Below are positions 16,989 to 25,546 of a DNA stretch of 64,000 bases, in pieces; position 1 is the stretch's first letter, and every line of letters starts with the position of its first letter. The DNA is taken from NCBI RefSeq assembly GCF_900143095.1, contig NZ_FRDA01000011.1, forward strand, positions 1 through 64,000, given 5' to 3'. The position numbers and the translations under genes were made by a program. Under the pieces are notes generated by a model. That model worked only from the letters and a program-made list of their open reading frames with translations. It had not been told where the DNA came from and ran no database searches. This DNA comes from Pseudomonas asturiensis. GTDB taxonomy: Bacteria; Pseudomonadota; Gammaproteobacteria; Pseudomonadales; Pseudomonadaceae.

Positions 16989-18200
16989 ATGAACGAACCA
17001 ACAAGCAATGCGCTGGACTGGGTAAACGGCAGCGATGCGCCCGAGATCAACAGCCTGGACGTGGGTTTCATGGCACTGACCGACTGTGCCTCGCTGGTCG
17101 TGGCGGCTACGCAGGGCTTCGCCCAGCCGTATGGACTGACCCTGAACCTCAAGCGTCAGAGTTCCTGGGCGAGCCTGCGCGACAAGCTGGTCAGCGGCCA
17201 GCTCCAGGCAGCCCATAGCCTCTACGGGATGATCTATGCCGTCGAACTGGGCATCAGCGGCGGCCCGGCCAAAGACATGGCGATCCTGATGGGGCTTAAC
17301 CAGAACGGTCAGTGCATCAACCTGTCGCGTGGCCTTCAGGACAGTGGCGTGGTCACTCCTGAAGCACTGGACAAACGCGTGCACCAAAGCGGCCCGAAAC
17401 TGACCTTTGCCCAGACATTCCCTACCGGCAATCACGCCATGTGGCTTTATTACTGGCTTGCCAGCCAGGGTATTCATCCGCTGGACGACGTGAACAGTGT
17501 GGTGGTACCGCCACCGCAGATGGTCCAGCACCTGCAGGCCGGGCGTATCGACGGCTTCTGTGTCGGCGAGCCCTGGGCTGCCAGCGCTGTCAATCAGCAA
17601 CTGGGGTTCAGCATGGCGACCAGCCAGGCAATCTGGCCCGATCATCCCGGCAAGGTGTTGGGTTGCACCCGCGAATTCGTCGAGCAGAACCCCAACACTG
17701 CCAGAGCACTGGTCATGGCCGTGCTGGAAGCGAGCCGCTTCATCGAACAGAGCGAACACAACCGGCGCAGCACCGCGCAATTGCTGAGCGGCGCAGAGTA
17801 TCTGGACACCGCACTGGACTGCATCGAACCCCGCTTGCTCGGCCACTACAGCGATGGCCTGGGCAATCACTGGGAGGACCGCCACGCGGTAAGGTTTCAC
17901 AATGAGGGCCAGGTCAATTACCCGTGGTTGTCAGACGGCATGTGGTTCATGACCCAGTTCCGGCGCTGGGGCCTGCTGCGCGAAGACCCGGATTACCTGG
18001 CCGTCGCCAACCGGGTTCAGCAATTGGCCTTGTACCGTGAAGCGGCCATTGCATTGGGCATCGAGGTGCCGGATTCGACCCTGCGCAGCAGCCAGTTGAT
18101 CGACGGCAAGGTCTGGGACGGCAGTGATCCGGCTGCCTATGCGCGCAGCTTCAAGCTCAACGCCTGGGCGGATGCTGCGCCCATTGCCGCCCGTCGTTGA
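16989..18200 (+). CDS. nasS: NasS, cytoplasmic nitrate sensor of the NasST system
   Basis: NasS resembles the substrate-binding proteins of nitrate ABC transporters (NrtA/CmpA) but lacks a signal peptide. In the known system it binds NasT when nitrate is absent and releases it when nitrate or nitrite is bound. The N-terminal part (INSLDVGFMALTDCASLVVA) is characteristic of the NrtA/NasS fold, and GVVTPEAL and FCVGEPW are typical. Start at 16989 is chosen because the open frame upstream crosses the promoter and the terminator hairpin. Product 403 residues. nasT follows after 14 bases, and the two genes share an attenuated leader. Confidence 0.92.
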   Translation: MNEPTSNALDWVNGSDAPEINSLDVGFMALTDCASLVVAATQGFAQPYGLTLNLKRQSSWASLRDKLVSGQLQAAHSLYGMIYAVELGISGGPAKDMAILMGLNQNGQCINLSRGLQDSGVVTPEALDKRVHQSGPKLTFAQTFPTGNHAMWLYYWLASQGIHPLDDVNSVVVPPPQMVQHLQAGRIDGFCVGEPWAASAVNQQLGFSMATSQAIWPDHPGKVLGCTREFVEQNPNTARALVMAVLEASRFIEQSEHNRRSTAQLLSGAEYLDTALDCIEPRLLGHYSDGLGNHWEDRHAVRFHNEGQVNYPWLSDGMWFMTQFRRWGLLREDPDYLAVANRVQQLALYREAAIALGIEVPDSTLRSSQLIDGKVWDGSDPAAYARSFKLNAWADAAPIAARR

Positions 18201-18214
18201 AGGAGGACGTGACC

Positions 18215-18790
18215 ATGCTGCGTATCCTGCTCATAAACGACACCCCGAAAAAGGTCGGTCGTCTGAAGTCCGCACTTATCGAGGCTGGCTTCGAGGTCAT
18301 CGACGAATCAGGCTTCATCATCGACCTGCCGGCACGCGTCGACGCGGTACGGCCCGACGTCATCCTGATCGACACTGAGTCTCCGGGACGCGACGTCATG
18401 GAACAGGTCGTCCTGGTCAGCCGCGACCAGCCCCGCCCTATCGTGATGTTTACCGACGAACACGACCCCGGAGTCATGCGTCAGGCCATCAAGTCCGGGG
18501 TCAGCGCCTACATCGTCGAAGGTATTCAGGCCCAGCGCCTGCAGCCCATTCTGGACGTGGCCATGGCCCGGTTCGAAAGCGATCAGGCCCTGCGCGCGCA
18601 ACTGCACGCCCGGGACCAGCAACTGGCTGAGCGCAAGCGCATCGAACTGGCCAAGGGTCTGCTGATGAAAATGAAGGACTGCAACGAGGAAGAGGCCTAC
18701 ACCCTGATGCGACGCCAGGCGATGAGCCGCCAGCAGAAGCTGATTCAGGTCGCCGAACAGATCATTGCAATGAGTGAACTGCTGGGTTGA
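18215..18790 (+). CDS. nasT: NasT, ANTAR-domain RNA-binding antiterminator
   Basis: NasT has an N-terminal receiver-like domain (residues 1-120, acceptor-like D53 in VILIDTES) and a C-terminal ANTAR domain (about 125-190, with ELAKGLLMKMKDCNEEEAY). The ANTAR domain binds paired hexaloop hairpins in nas leaders and prevents terminator formation. AAGGAGG precedes ATG 18215, an excellent ribosome site. It is transcribed with nasS. Targets are visible in this window: leaders before nasA, before the FAD reductase gene, and before nasS itself. A BIME follows the stop codon. Confidence 0.95.
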   Translation: MLRILLINDTPKKVGRLKSALIEAGFEVIDESGFIIDLPARVDAVRPDVILIDTESPGRDVMEQVVLVSRDQPRPIVMFTDEHDPGVMRQAIKSGVSAYIVEGIQAQRLQPILDVAMARFESDQALRAQLHARDQQLAERKRIELAKGLLMKMKDCNEEEAYTLMRRQAMSRQQKLIQVAEQIIAMSELLG

Positions 18791-18827
18791 ACATGTAGAT
18801 TGAGAAAATACTGACGAAACACTAATC

Positions 18828-18913
18828 GTGGGAGGCGGCTTGCCGGCAATGAACGATGACGCGGCCTGGATGTTAAACCGCGCCGACGCCATCGCCGGCA
18901 AGCCGCCTCCCAC
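18828..18913. repeat. BIME: pair of inverted REP elements
   Basis: GTGGGAGGCGGCTTGCCGGC at the left is matched by its inverse at the right (GCCGGCAAGCCGCCTCCCAC). About 45 bases separate them, and they can form a long hairpin. This is the common Pseudomonas extragenic palindrome, here between the convergent nasT and levansucrase genes. Confidence 0.92.
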
Positions 18914-18980
18914 AGTTACAGTACCTGTCAGCAGGCCGCGTTGTGCAGACGCTTGCCGTTCACGCCTGCATGCATCCGGA

Positions 18981-20231
18981 TTACTGAGTCAGCACCACGT
19001 CCTTCATCGCCGGTATATAGCCGTAGTCATACGACTCTTGCACAAACGAACGGTCGCCCCGCAACAGAATCCTCACCGTCGGCGCTTCGGTGCCACCGAT
19101 GCGAAAGTCCTGCCCCGTCGTGGGCACGCTGTCGATGAACGAGGTGACCAGCCCGTTGGGCATCACGCAGTGCGAATAGGTCTGGAACGGCTGAGACGGA
19201 GGATTACCCAGCACCAGACCTGACGCATTCATAGGGCGATAAGGGCCAAACAACTGCTCACTGACAAAACCATAAACGCCATCAGGGCCGGTGATGCCAT
19301 CGGCATAGGTGAACTTGTGGCTGATCGTAAACAAGTAATACTTGTTGTCCTGAAATACATAATGCGGCCGTTCGGTCTGGTCATTGACTCCAACTGCCGT
19401 GACAAGCGGCGGCAGAATATCCCACTCATCGCCATTAAGGTCTTTGGCCACGGCAAGACCGATACAGCCCACTTGAAATCTGGCACCCCCTACCTCTTCA
19501 TGACCCGGCGGCACCGGACCTAGTTCAGCAGGGCCTACTTCGTGAGTACCGCGCTCACCCGCGACATTACCTTCAAAGACCATATACAACTTGCCATCAT
19601 TGGGATCTATGAAAGGACTGGGGTCGCGAAAGTTCCAGGTGGCATTCTGGGCTTCTGTTTGATAATAAGTGCCGTCGGCTTCAAATAACGTTTTGACTTC
19701 AGTAAAGTCCGTCAGTATGACACCACTGTCAGACGTCACGACACGGCCGCGAACTTTGGCAATGGCAGCGCCCGGTGTGACGCAGGTGTAATAAAGGTCG
19801 ATATCGCCCTTGTCGTTGAGCAGGATCGGGGTACCCGCCCACTCTCGAGTGGTGGGTGATACGCCTTCGGCCATGACACGCCCGCCGAAGATCCAGTCCT
19901 TGCCAGTACGCGAATACCAGTAGCAGATACGCGCCCGACCATGGCGATCTTCCCAGTCTCGCTTGATGTCATAGCGGCCATTAGCCCCCAGATACTGGGG
20001 ATCCGTGGGGTGACGGTCGGCCGTGAGCGTCAGGATCACGGACCAGCCGTTGACCGACACGACCGTGCCGTCCAGCTCGCGCAGCGGCATGGTGTCCCAG
20101 ATAAAGACGGTGTCGCTCATGACCGGAAAGTCGGGACTGACCAGGGGCTGAGTGGTGGTCGGATCGTTTTCATTGACCTTGAGCGCGTCGGCCCGGGTCC
20201 ACACAGTAGGTGAATAAGTGACGTTATTCAT
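18981..20231 (-). CDS. lscA: Levansucrase (LscA-like)
   Basis: This GH68 enzyme splits sucrose and polymerises fructose into levan. The GH68 catalytic landmarks are present: nucleophile region VFIWDTMPL near residue 45, stabiliser region NFRDPSPF near 207, and the acid/base region VNDQTERPHY near 290. There is no signal peptide, as known for Pseudomonas levansucrases that are secreted without one. The N-terminus (MNNVTYSPTVW) is shorter than that of LscB/LscC, so LscA is the best match; in P. syringae pv. glycinea lscA was reported to be poorly expressed under its native promoter. AAAGGA precedes the start. It interrupts the nas locus on the opposite strand, followed by a BIME. Confidence 0.93.
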   Translation of the reverse strand: MNNVTYSPTVWTRADALKVNENDPTTTQPLVSPDFPVMSDTVFIWDTMPLRELDGTVVSVNGWSVILTLTADRHPTDPQYLGANGRYDIKRDWEDRHGRARICYWYSRTGKDWIFGGRVMAEGVSPTTREWAGTPILLNDKGDIDLYYTCVTPGAAIAKVRGRVVTSDSGVILTDFTEVKTLFEADGTYYQTEAQNATWNFRDPSPFIDPNDGKLYMVFEGNVAGERGTHEVGPAELGPVPPGHEEVGGARFQVGCIGLAVAKDLNGDEWDILPPLVTAVGVNDQTERPHYVFQDNKYYLFTISHKFTYADGITGPDGVYGFVSEQLFGPYRPMNASGLVLGNPPSQPFQTYSHCVMPNGLVTSFIDSVPTTGQDFRIGGTEAPTVRILLRGDRSFVQESYDYGYIPAMKDVVLTQ

Positions 20232-20908
20232 GTTGATGTCCTTTATTGGCGCTCGCCCATGCGAGTGCTTAGATGAAGACAATGCAGCATGCAAACTTTT
20301 CACATCGCTGAAGTGCGCTTGAACATACCTGTCCTCTCGGCATGCACCGAAACAACAGGATGATTGATGTAGGGTGCACTCAGGCACCCATTAAATAATC
20401 GCAATAAGCCACCTTCATAATAAGCTGGCTGACTGCGCAGACGTGCCCTTTTCGAAGCAGGCCATGCCTTGCAAGACGAGAGGGATCCTCTCAGAGACAA
20501 GATGGAAAGTAAATTAAATATTCCCTACTGTTAAGCAACACTATTAAATACCTGACAAGGATGAACTATTAAGCCTTAAGCGCATCCCCCATTATGATGC
20601 TCCTCATTCAATACCATCAAAACACTATCATTGTGATTTAATAAAACTGCCTTGATAGTGACTATAACTGTAATATGCAGCGGCTTACCGGCAGTGTTCG
20701 AGGCGTGCGCGCTCCCGCAGAGACGCTATTCAAAGGCCGCGCTCCCCCGCTCCGATTGCCTCGCACCTATTTGCGGCGTTCCACACAGTCAATGCCCGGT
20801 TCAAGGTCATGCCCTGACGAGGGCCGTGACGCGTCGATGCCTGCCCCGTCGCCCCCTCAAGCGCCTCCCTTGAGGCCTGCGACGCTTGTTACCGAACAAA
20901 CCATTTGT
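20232..20908. other. Long partly AT-rich region between divergent lscA and nasA
   Basis: About 680 bases without a supported gene. 20420-20680 is AT-rich compared with the surroundings. A perfect small inverted repeat, GAGAGG-GAT-CCTCTC, lies near 20480-20494. A single degenerate REP arm (GCGGCTTACCGGCA) is at about 20679-20692. The region should contain the lscA promoter at the left and enhancer sites for the nasA sigma-54 promoter at the right, but none can be fixed by eye. Confidence 0.45.
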
Positions 20909-20925
20909 TTGGCCCGCCTCTTGCT
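20909..20925 (+). promoter_or_regulatory. Sigma-54 (-24/-12) promoter of nasA
   Basis: TTGGCCCGCCTCTTGCT has GG and GC exactly 10 bases apart and the TTGCT -12 box is complete. It predicts a transcript start near 20936, five bases before the first hexaloop hairpin of the leader. Confidence 0.8.
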
Positions 20926-20940
20926 TTATCCCTCTCACAG

Positions 20941-21024
20941 GTAGCCAACGGCGGTTGCCACCCCTTACGACAAAGACGTCGCCCATCTCTTTTCGCCACT
21001 GCGGACAGAGAGGCGACGTTTTTT
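20941..21024 (+). promoter_or_regulatory. ANTAR dual-hairpin leader and attenuator of nasA
   Basis: Two hairpins with A1/G4 hexaloops are present: GTAGCC-AACGGC-GGTTGC (20941-20958) and CGAC-AAAGAC-GTCG (20968-20981). The right arm of the second hairpin overlaps the 5' arm of an intrinsic terminator, ACGTCGCC (20976-20983), which pairs with GGCGACGT (21012-21019) before a T run. Formation of hairpin 2 and of the terminator are therefore mutually exclusive. This is what is expected if NasT binding stabilises the antiterminator. Confidence 0.8.
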
Positions 21025-21152
21025 GCGTTTTGGCCCCAGCGATGGGGCCGGTGGAGTCGCCGGCACTCGGAACACTCCGCCACAACGTCTGGAAATTCCT
21101 GTGTCGTGGTCTCGAACCCGACTGACTCCCTAGCAGATGATGAGGTGTGCAA

Positions 21153-22364
21153 ATGGATACAAGCTTCTGGAAGGCCGGCCACAAACCGACCCTGTTCGCT
21201 GCCTTTCTCTACTTCGACCTGAGTTTCATGGTCTGGTATCTGCTCGGCCCGATGGCGGTGCAAATCGCCGCCGACCTGCACCTGACCACTCAACAGCGCG
21301 GCCTGATGGTCGCAACGCCGATCCTGGCCGGGGCAATCCTGCGTTTCTTCATGGGCCTGTTGGCGGATCAGCTGTCTCCCAAGACCGCCGGCATCATCGG
21401 CCAGGTTATCGTGATCGGTGCCCTGCTCACGGCGTGGCAACTGGGCATTCACAGCTACGAGCAGGCGCTGCTGCTGGGCGTGTTCCTGGGTATGGCCGGC
21501 GCGTCTTTCGCCGTCGCGCTGCCACTGGCGTCGCAATGGTATCCGCCGCAGCACCAGGGCAAGGCCATGGGCATCGCCGGTGCAGGCAACTCGGGCACCG
21601 TACTCGCGGCATTGATCGCACCGGTACTGGCGGCGAGCTTCGGTTGGGGCAACGTGTTCGGCCTGGCGCTGATCCCGCTGGTGCTGACGCTGATCGCCTT
21701 TACGCTGATGGCACGCAATGCACCGGAGCGCAGCAAACCCAAATCCACGGCGGACTACCTCAAAGCTCTGGGCGACCGGGACAGTTGGTGGTTCATGTTC
21801 TTCTACAGCGTGACCTTCGGCGGCTTCATCGGCCTGGCCAGCGCCCTGCCCGGTTATTTCAACGACCAATACGGCCTGAGCCCGATCACTGCTGGCTATT
21901 ACACAGCGGCGTGCGTGTTCGGCGGCAGCCTGATGCGCCCGCTGGGTGGCGCGCTGGCTGACCGGTTCGGCGGCATCCGCACCCTGACCGTCATGTATGC
22001 CGTAGCAGCCATCGGCATCGCAGCGGTGGGCTTCAACCTGCCAAGCTCGTGGGCTGCACTGGCCCTGTTCGTCGCCGCAATGCTCGGCCTGGGTGCTGGC
22101 AATGGCGCGGTCTTCCAACTGGTGCCACAGCGCTTTCGTAAAGAGATCGGCGTGATGACCGGCCTGATCGGCATGGCAGGCGGCATCGGTGGCTTCCTGC
22201 TCGCAGCGGGCCTGGGCAGCATCAAGCAGAACACCGGCGACTATCAGCTTGGCCTGTGGCTGTTCGCGAGCCTGGCGGTACTGGCCTGGTTCGGCCTGAT
22301 GAACGTCAAGCGCCGCTGGAGAACCACTTGGGGTTCGGCCGCTGTCACCGCAGCGCGGGTGTGA
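21153..22364 (+). CDS. nasA: Nitrate/nitrite transporter of the NNP (MFS) family
   Basis: This is an inner-membrane transporter for nitrate uptake. About 12 hydrophobic segments are visible over 403 residues. The two nitrate signature regions of NNP proteins are present: AGAGNSGTVLA near residue 145 and GLGAGNGAVFQLVP near residue 315. The MFS loop RFGGIRTLTV is also present. ATG 21153 has GAGGT upstream and gives the family N-terminus (FWKAGHKPTL). It is the first gene after an attenuated leader and is followed by the phosphatase/kinase fusion after 7 bases. Confidence 0.94.
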   Translation: MDTSFWKAGHKPTLFAAFLYFDLSFMVWYLLGPMAVQIAADLHLTTQQRGLMVATPILAGAILRFFMGLLADQLSPKTAGIIGQVIVIGALLTAWQLGIHSYEQALLLGVFLGMAGASFAVALPLASQWYPPQHQGKAMGIAGAGNSGTVLAALIAPVLAASFGWGNVFGLALIPLVLTLIAFTLMARNAPERSKPKSTADYLKALGDRDSWWFMFFYSVTFGGFIGLASALPGYFNDQYGLSPITAGYYTAACVFGGSLMRPLGGALADRFGGIRTLTVMYAVAAIGIAAVGFNLPSSWAALALFVAAMLGLGAGNGAVFQLVPQRFRKEIGVMTGLIGMAGGIGGFLLAAGLGSIKQNTGDYQLGLWLFASLAVLAWFGLMNVKRRWRTTWGSAAVTAARV

Positions 22365-22371
22365 TCGGTCG

Positions 22372-24033
22372 ATGACGCTGCACCTGCGTTTTGCCGAGTA
22401 CAGCGCCAGCGGTCCACGAGCGGAGAATCAGGACGCGCTGCGCCTGGTCACTCCGGTTCCGGCGCTGGCCGCCAGCAAGGGCTATCTGTTCGCCCTTGCC
22501 GACGGCGTCAGCCAGTGCGCCGATGGTGCACTGGCCGCGCAGTCGACCCTGCAAGCCCTGGCGCTGGATTACTACGCGACGCCTGAGACATGGGGCGTGG
22601 CCCAGTCACTGGATCGTTTGCTGCTTGCCCAGAACCGCTGGTTGCTGGCCAACGGCTTGCTGACCACCCTCAGTGCGCTGGTACTGCGCGGCAGGCGCTT
22701 CACCCTCGCCCACGTAGGCGATTGCCGCGCCTACCGCTGGCAGTCCGGAAAGCTCAAACGCATCAGCGAAGACCACGTGTGGGAACAGGCCGACATGCAG
22801 CACGTGCTCAAGCGCGCGCTGGGCCTGGACCAGTACGTGGTCATGGATTATCTGGACGGCGAGCTGTGTGAGGGTGAGCGCTTGCTGCTGGTCAGCGATG
22901 GCATCTGGGCAACGCTGGGCGACACGAGCATCCGTTCGATCCTGACCGAGCAGGATGACCTCGATGACGCTGTCAGGACGCTGGTCAGCGCTGCGCACCT
23001 GGCCGGCAGTCAGGACAACGCCAGCGCCCTGCTCATTCAGGTCGATAGCCTGGGTGAGGACGATCTGGGCGATGCCCTGCTTCAATTGCAACAATGGCCC
23101 TTGCCGCCAGCGCTCAAGCCCGGCCAGACCTTCGAAGGCTGGAGCGTCGGCAACGTGGTCGCCCAGTCGCGCCAGTCCATCCTGTACCGCGCCCACGATA
23201 GCCATGGCCAGCCCTGGCTGCTCAAGACCCTGCCGAGTGCCCGGCATGACGAACCGGGTGCCGGCCAGGGACTTCTGCTTGAGGAGTGGTTTCTGCGCCG
23301 GGTTGCCGGCCGCTTTTTCCCCGAAGTGCATCCGCTGCCTGAACGCCAGCACCTGTACTACGCCATGCGCGAATACAGCGGGCGCACGCTTGCAGATAGC
23401 TTTGCACTGAGCGGACCGCTGCCACTCGCACACTGGCAGGATCTGACCACCCGCCTGCTGCGGGCCACAGGCCTGCTGCATCGACGCAACATCATTCATC
23501 GCGACATAAAGCCCGAAAACCTGTTGCTGGCGCACGACAATGAATTACGGCTGCTAGATTTCGGCCTTGCGTTCTGTCCGGGTCTGTCGGCGGCCAATGC
23601 CGATGAACTGCCGGGCACACCGAGCTACATTGCCCCGGAAGCCTTCAACGGTGCCGAGCCGGCTCCGCAACAGGATCTGTACGCGGTCGGCGTGACCCTT
23701 TATTACCTGCTGACCGGCCAGTATCCCTATGGTGAGATCGAAGCCTTTCAGCATCGTCGTTTTGGCACACCGATTCCGGCCAGCCGCTACCGGCCTGACC
23801 TGCCACTCTGGCTGAGTCAGAGTCTGGACAAGGCGGTGCAGGCCAATCCCGCTCAGCGTTATGAGACGGCCGAGCAGTGGTTGCTGGAACTGGACCAGGC
23901 CGAACAACGCCCGACAGTGGCGCGTCCGCGTCCGCTGCTGGAACGCGAGCCATTGAAGGTCTGGCGCAGCCTGGCGCTGGTTTCGCTGCTGATTAATCTG
24001 GTCGCGGTGATCTGGTTGATTGGGGGGCACTGA
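22372..24033 (+). CDS. PP2C phosphatase - Ser/Thr protein kinase fusion, membrane-anchored
   Basis: The 553-residue protein joins an N-terminal PP2C-type phosphatase (about residues 1-230; GPRAENQDA, ALADGVSQC, HVGDCRAY, LVSDGIW) to a Hanks-type kinase (about 255-520; HRDIKPENLLL, DFGLAF, GTPSYIAPEA). A single C-terminal membrane segment follows (about 532-550). All main catalytic motifs seem present in both halves. It lies 7 bases after nasA, so it is made only when nitrate assimilation is induced. In other pseudomonads the same fusion sits next to nasA. Its substrate is unknown; the transporter or the reductase are obvious candidates by position. Confidence 0.9.
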   Translation: MTLHLRFAEYSASGPRAENQDALRLVTPVPALAASKGYLFALADGVSQCADGALAAQSTLQALALDYYATPETWGVAQSLDRLLLAQNRWLLANGLLTTLSALVLRGRRFTLAHVGDCRAYRWQSGKLKRISEDHVWEQADMQHVLKRALGLDQYVVMDYLDGELCEGERLLLVSDGIWATLGDTSIRSILTEQDDLDDAVRTLVSAAHLAGSQDNASALLIQVDSLGEDDLGDALLQLQQWPLPPALKPGQTFEGWSVGNVVAQSRQSILYRAHDSHGQPWLLKTLPSARHDEPGAGQGLLLEEWFLRRVAGRFFPEVHPLPERQHLYYAMREYSGRTLADSFALSGPLPLAHWQDLTTRLLRATGLLHRRNIIHRDIKPENLLLAHDNELRLLDFGLAFCPGLSAANADELPGTPSYIAPEAFNGAEPAPQQDLYAVGVTLYYLLTGQYPYGEIEAFQHRRFGTPIPASRYRPDLPLWLSQSLDKAVQANPAQRYETAEQWLLELDQAEQRPTVARPRPLLEREPLKVWRSLALVSLLINLVAVIWLIGGH

Positions 24034-24133
24034 GCAACAGGCCCGCCCCGCTTCTGTGCAACACGCCTCAAGGCAGTGCAGGCACGAACAGGGCTCCTGG
24101 CTCAGCGCCCCGCTTTAGCGGCCCCGAACAAGT

Positions 24134-24149
24134 TGGCACAACCACTGCA
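24134..24149 (+). promoter_or_regulatory. Sigma-54 (-24/-12) promoter of the FAD reductase-nasC-cobA operon
   Basis: TGGCACAACCACTGCA has a perfect TGGCAC -24 box and a GC 10 bases after GG. The predicted start near 24160 lies about 20 bases before the first hexaloop hairpin. Confidence 0.82.
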
Positions 24150-24179
24150 TGGTCCCTCTCAGAAGTTTCATACTGCGCC

Positions 24180-24267
24180 GCCCTCAACGATGAAGGCAGC
24201 GTTTCCCGAGAGAACGGGACCGGACAAAGGCGTCCTCGTCAGGCAACTGACGGGACGCCTTTTTTTG
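24180..24267 (+). promoter_or_regulatory. ANTAR dual-hairpin leader and attenuator of the nitrate reductase operon
   Basis: Hairpin 1 is GCCCTC-AACGAT-GAAGGC (24180-24197, one mismatch). Hairpin 2 is TCCCG-AGAGAA-CGGGA (24204-24219). Both loops have A at position 1 and G at position 4. A very strong terminator follows: AGGCGTCC and CGTCAG pair with CTGACG and GGACGCCT around GCAA, then eight T (24228-24267). Unlike in the nasA leader, hairpin 2 does not directly overlap the terminator arm, so the switch may act through the linker. Confidence 0.82.
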
Positions 24268-24316
24268 TTTGCGCGCAATTTGTCGAGCACACCCTTGATG
24301 GTGACTCGGAGGCCCG

Positions 24317-25546
24317 ATGAAAAAACTCAAACTGGTGATGATTGGCAACGGCATGGCCGGAGTGCGCACACTCGAAGAGTTGCTCAAATTGAGCGAAGAC
24401 CTGTACGACATCACGGTCTTCGGCGCCGAGCCACACCCCAACTACAACCGCATCTTGTTGTCACCGGTGCTGGCGGGCGAGCAAACGTTCGAAGACATCG
24501 TGCTCAACGACCTGGCCTGGTACGAAACCAACGGCATTCAACTGCTGCTCAATCGCCGCGTGGTCAGGATCGATCGCATCAAGCGTCTGGTCATCGCGGA
24601 TGACGGCACACAGGCCCATTATGACCGCCTGTTGATCGCGACCGGCTCAAGCCCGTTCATCCTGCCGATTCCCGGCAACACACTGGACGGTGTGATCGGT
24701 TATCGCGACATCGGCCACACCCGGGAAATGATCGAAACCGCCGCCACACACAAACGCGCGGTTGTCATCGGTGGCGGCCTGCTGGGTCTGGAAGCGGCCA
24801 ATGGCCTGAGCATGCGCGGCATGCAGGTCACCGTGGTTCACAACGGCCAGACTCTGCTTGAGCGCCAACTGGACAAAACCAGCGGCCTGATGCTTCAAGC
24901 GGCACTGGAGAAGCGCGGTCTGAGCTTTCGCCTCAACGAGCAGACCGAAGCCTTGCTGGGCGACGATCAGGGCCGGGTTCAGGCGGTGCGCTTCAAGAAT
25001 GGCGAGGTGATCGATACCGATCTGGTGGTGATGGCCGCCGGCATTCGCCCTAACACTGAACTGGCCGAACAGGCGGGCCTGCCCTGCAGCCGAGGCATTC
25101 TGGTCAACGACACGCTGCAGACCTATGACCCGCGTATCTACGCCATCGGCGAATGTGTCAGCCATCGCGGCATCGCTTACGGCCTTGTGGCGCCTCTGTT
25201 CGAACAGGCCAGGGTCTGCGCCAATCACCTCGCGCAACTGGGTTTTGCACGCTATCGGGGCTCGGTGACGTCGACCAAGCTGAAAGTGACGGGCATCGAC
25301 CTGTTCTCGGCTGGCGATTTTCTGGGCGGCGAAGGCACTGAGTGCATCACCTTGTCGGATCCCATCAGCGGCATCTACAAAAAGCTGGTCATCAAGAATG
25401 ATGTGCTGGTGGGCGCTTGCCTGTATGGCGACACCGCCGATGGCAGCTGGTACTTGAAACAGATTCGTGACGGCCAAGGCATCGATGCGATTCGCAATCA
25501 CCTGATGTTCGGCGAAGCCGTACTCGCCGAGGCAGCCTGCGCATGA
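24317..25546 (+). CDS. FAD-dependent NAD(P)H reductase, electron donor for nitrate reductase (NasC/NirB N-terminal type)
   Basis: The 409-residue protein has an N-terminal FAD-binding fold (VMIGNGMAGVRTLEELL), an NAD(P)H-binding fold (AVVIGGGLLGLEAANGL) and the second FAD motif (YAIGECVSHRG). It matches the N-terminal half of the assimilatory nitrite reductase NirB and the stand-alone reductase subunit NasC of Klebsiella. The [2Fe-2S] and siroheme domains of NirB are absent, and no nirD follows. It therefore most likely passes electrons from NADH to the nitrate reductase, whose start codon overlaps its stop by 4 bases. An annotation as nitrite reductase large subunit would be misleading. Confidence 0.85.
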   Translation: MKKLKLVMIGNGMAGVRTLEELLKLSEDLYDITVFGAEPHPNYNRILLSPVLAGEQTFEDIVLNDLAWYETNGIQLLLNRRVVRIDRIKRLVIADDGTQAHYDRLLIATGSSPFILPIPGNTLDGVIGYRDIGHTREMIETAATHKRAVVIGGGLLGLEAANGLSMRGMQVTVVHNGQTLLERQLDKTSGLMLQAALEKRGLSFRLNEQTEALLGDDQGRVQAVRFKNGEVIDTDLVVMAAGIRPNTELAEQAGLPCSRGILVNDTLQTYDPRIYAIGECVSHRGIAYGLVAPLFEQARVCANHLAQLGFARYRGSVTSTKLKVTGIDLFSAGDFLGGEGTECITLSDPISGIYKKLVIKNDVLVGACLYGDTADGSWYLKQIRDGQGIDAIRNHLMFGEAVLAEAACA

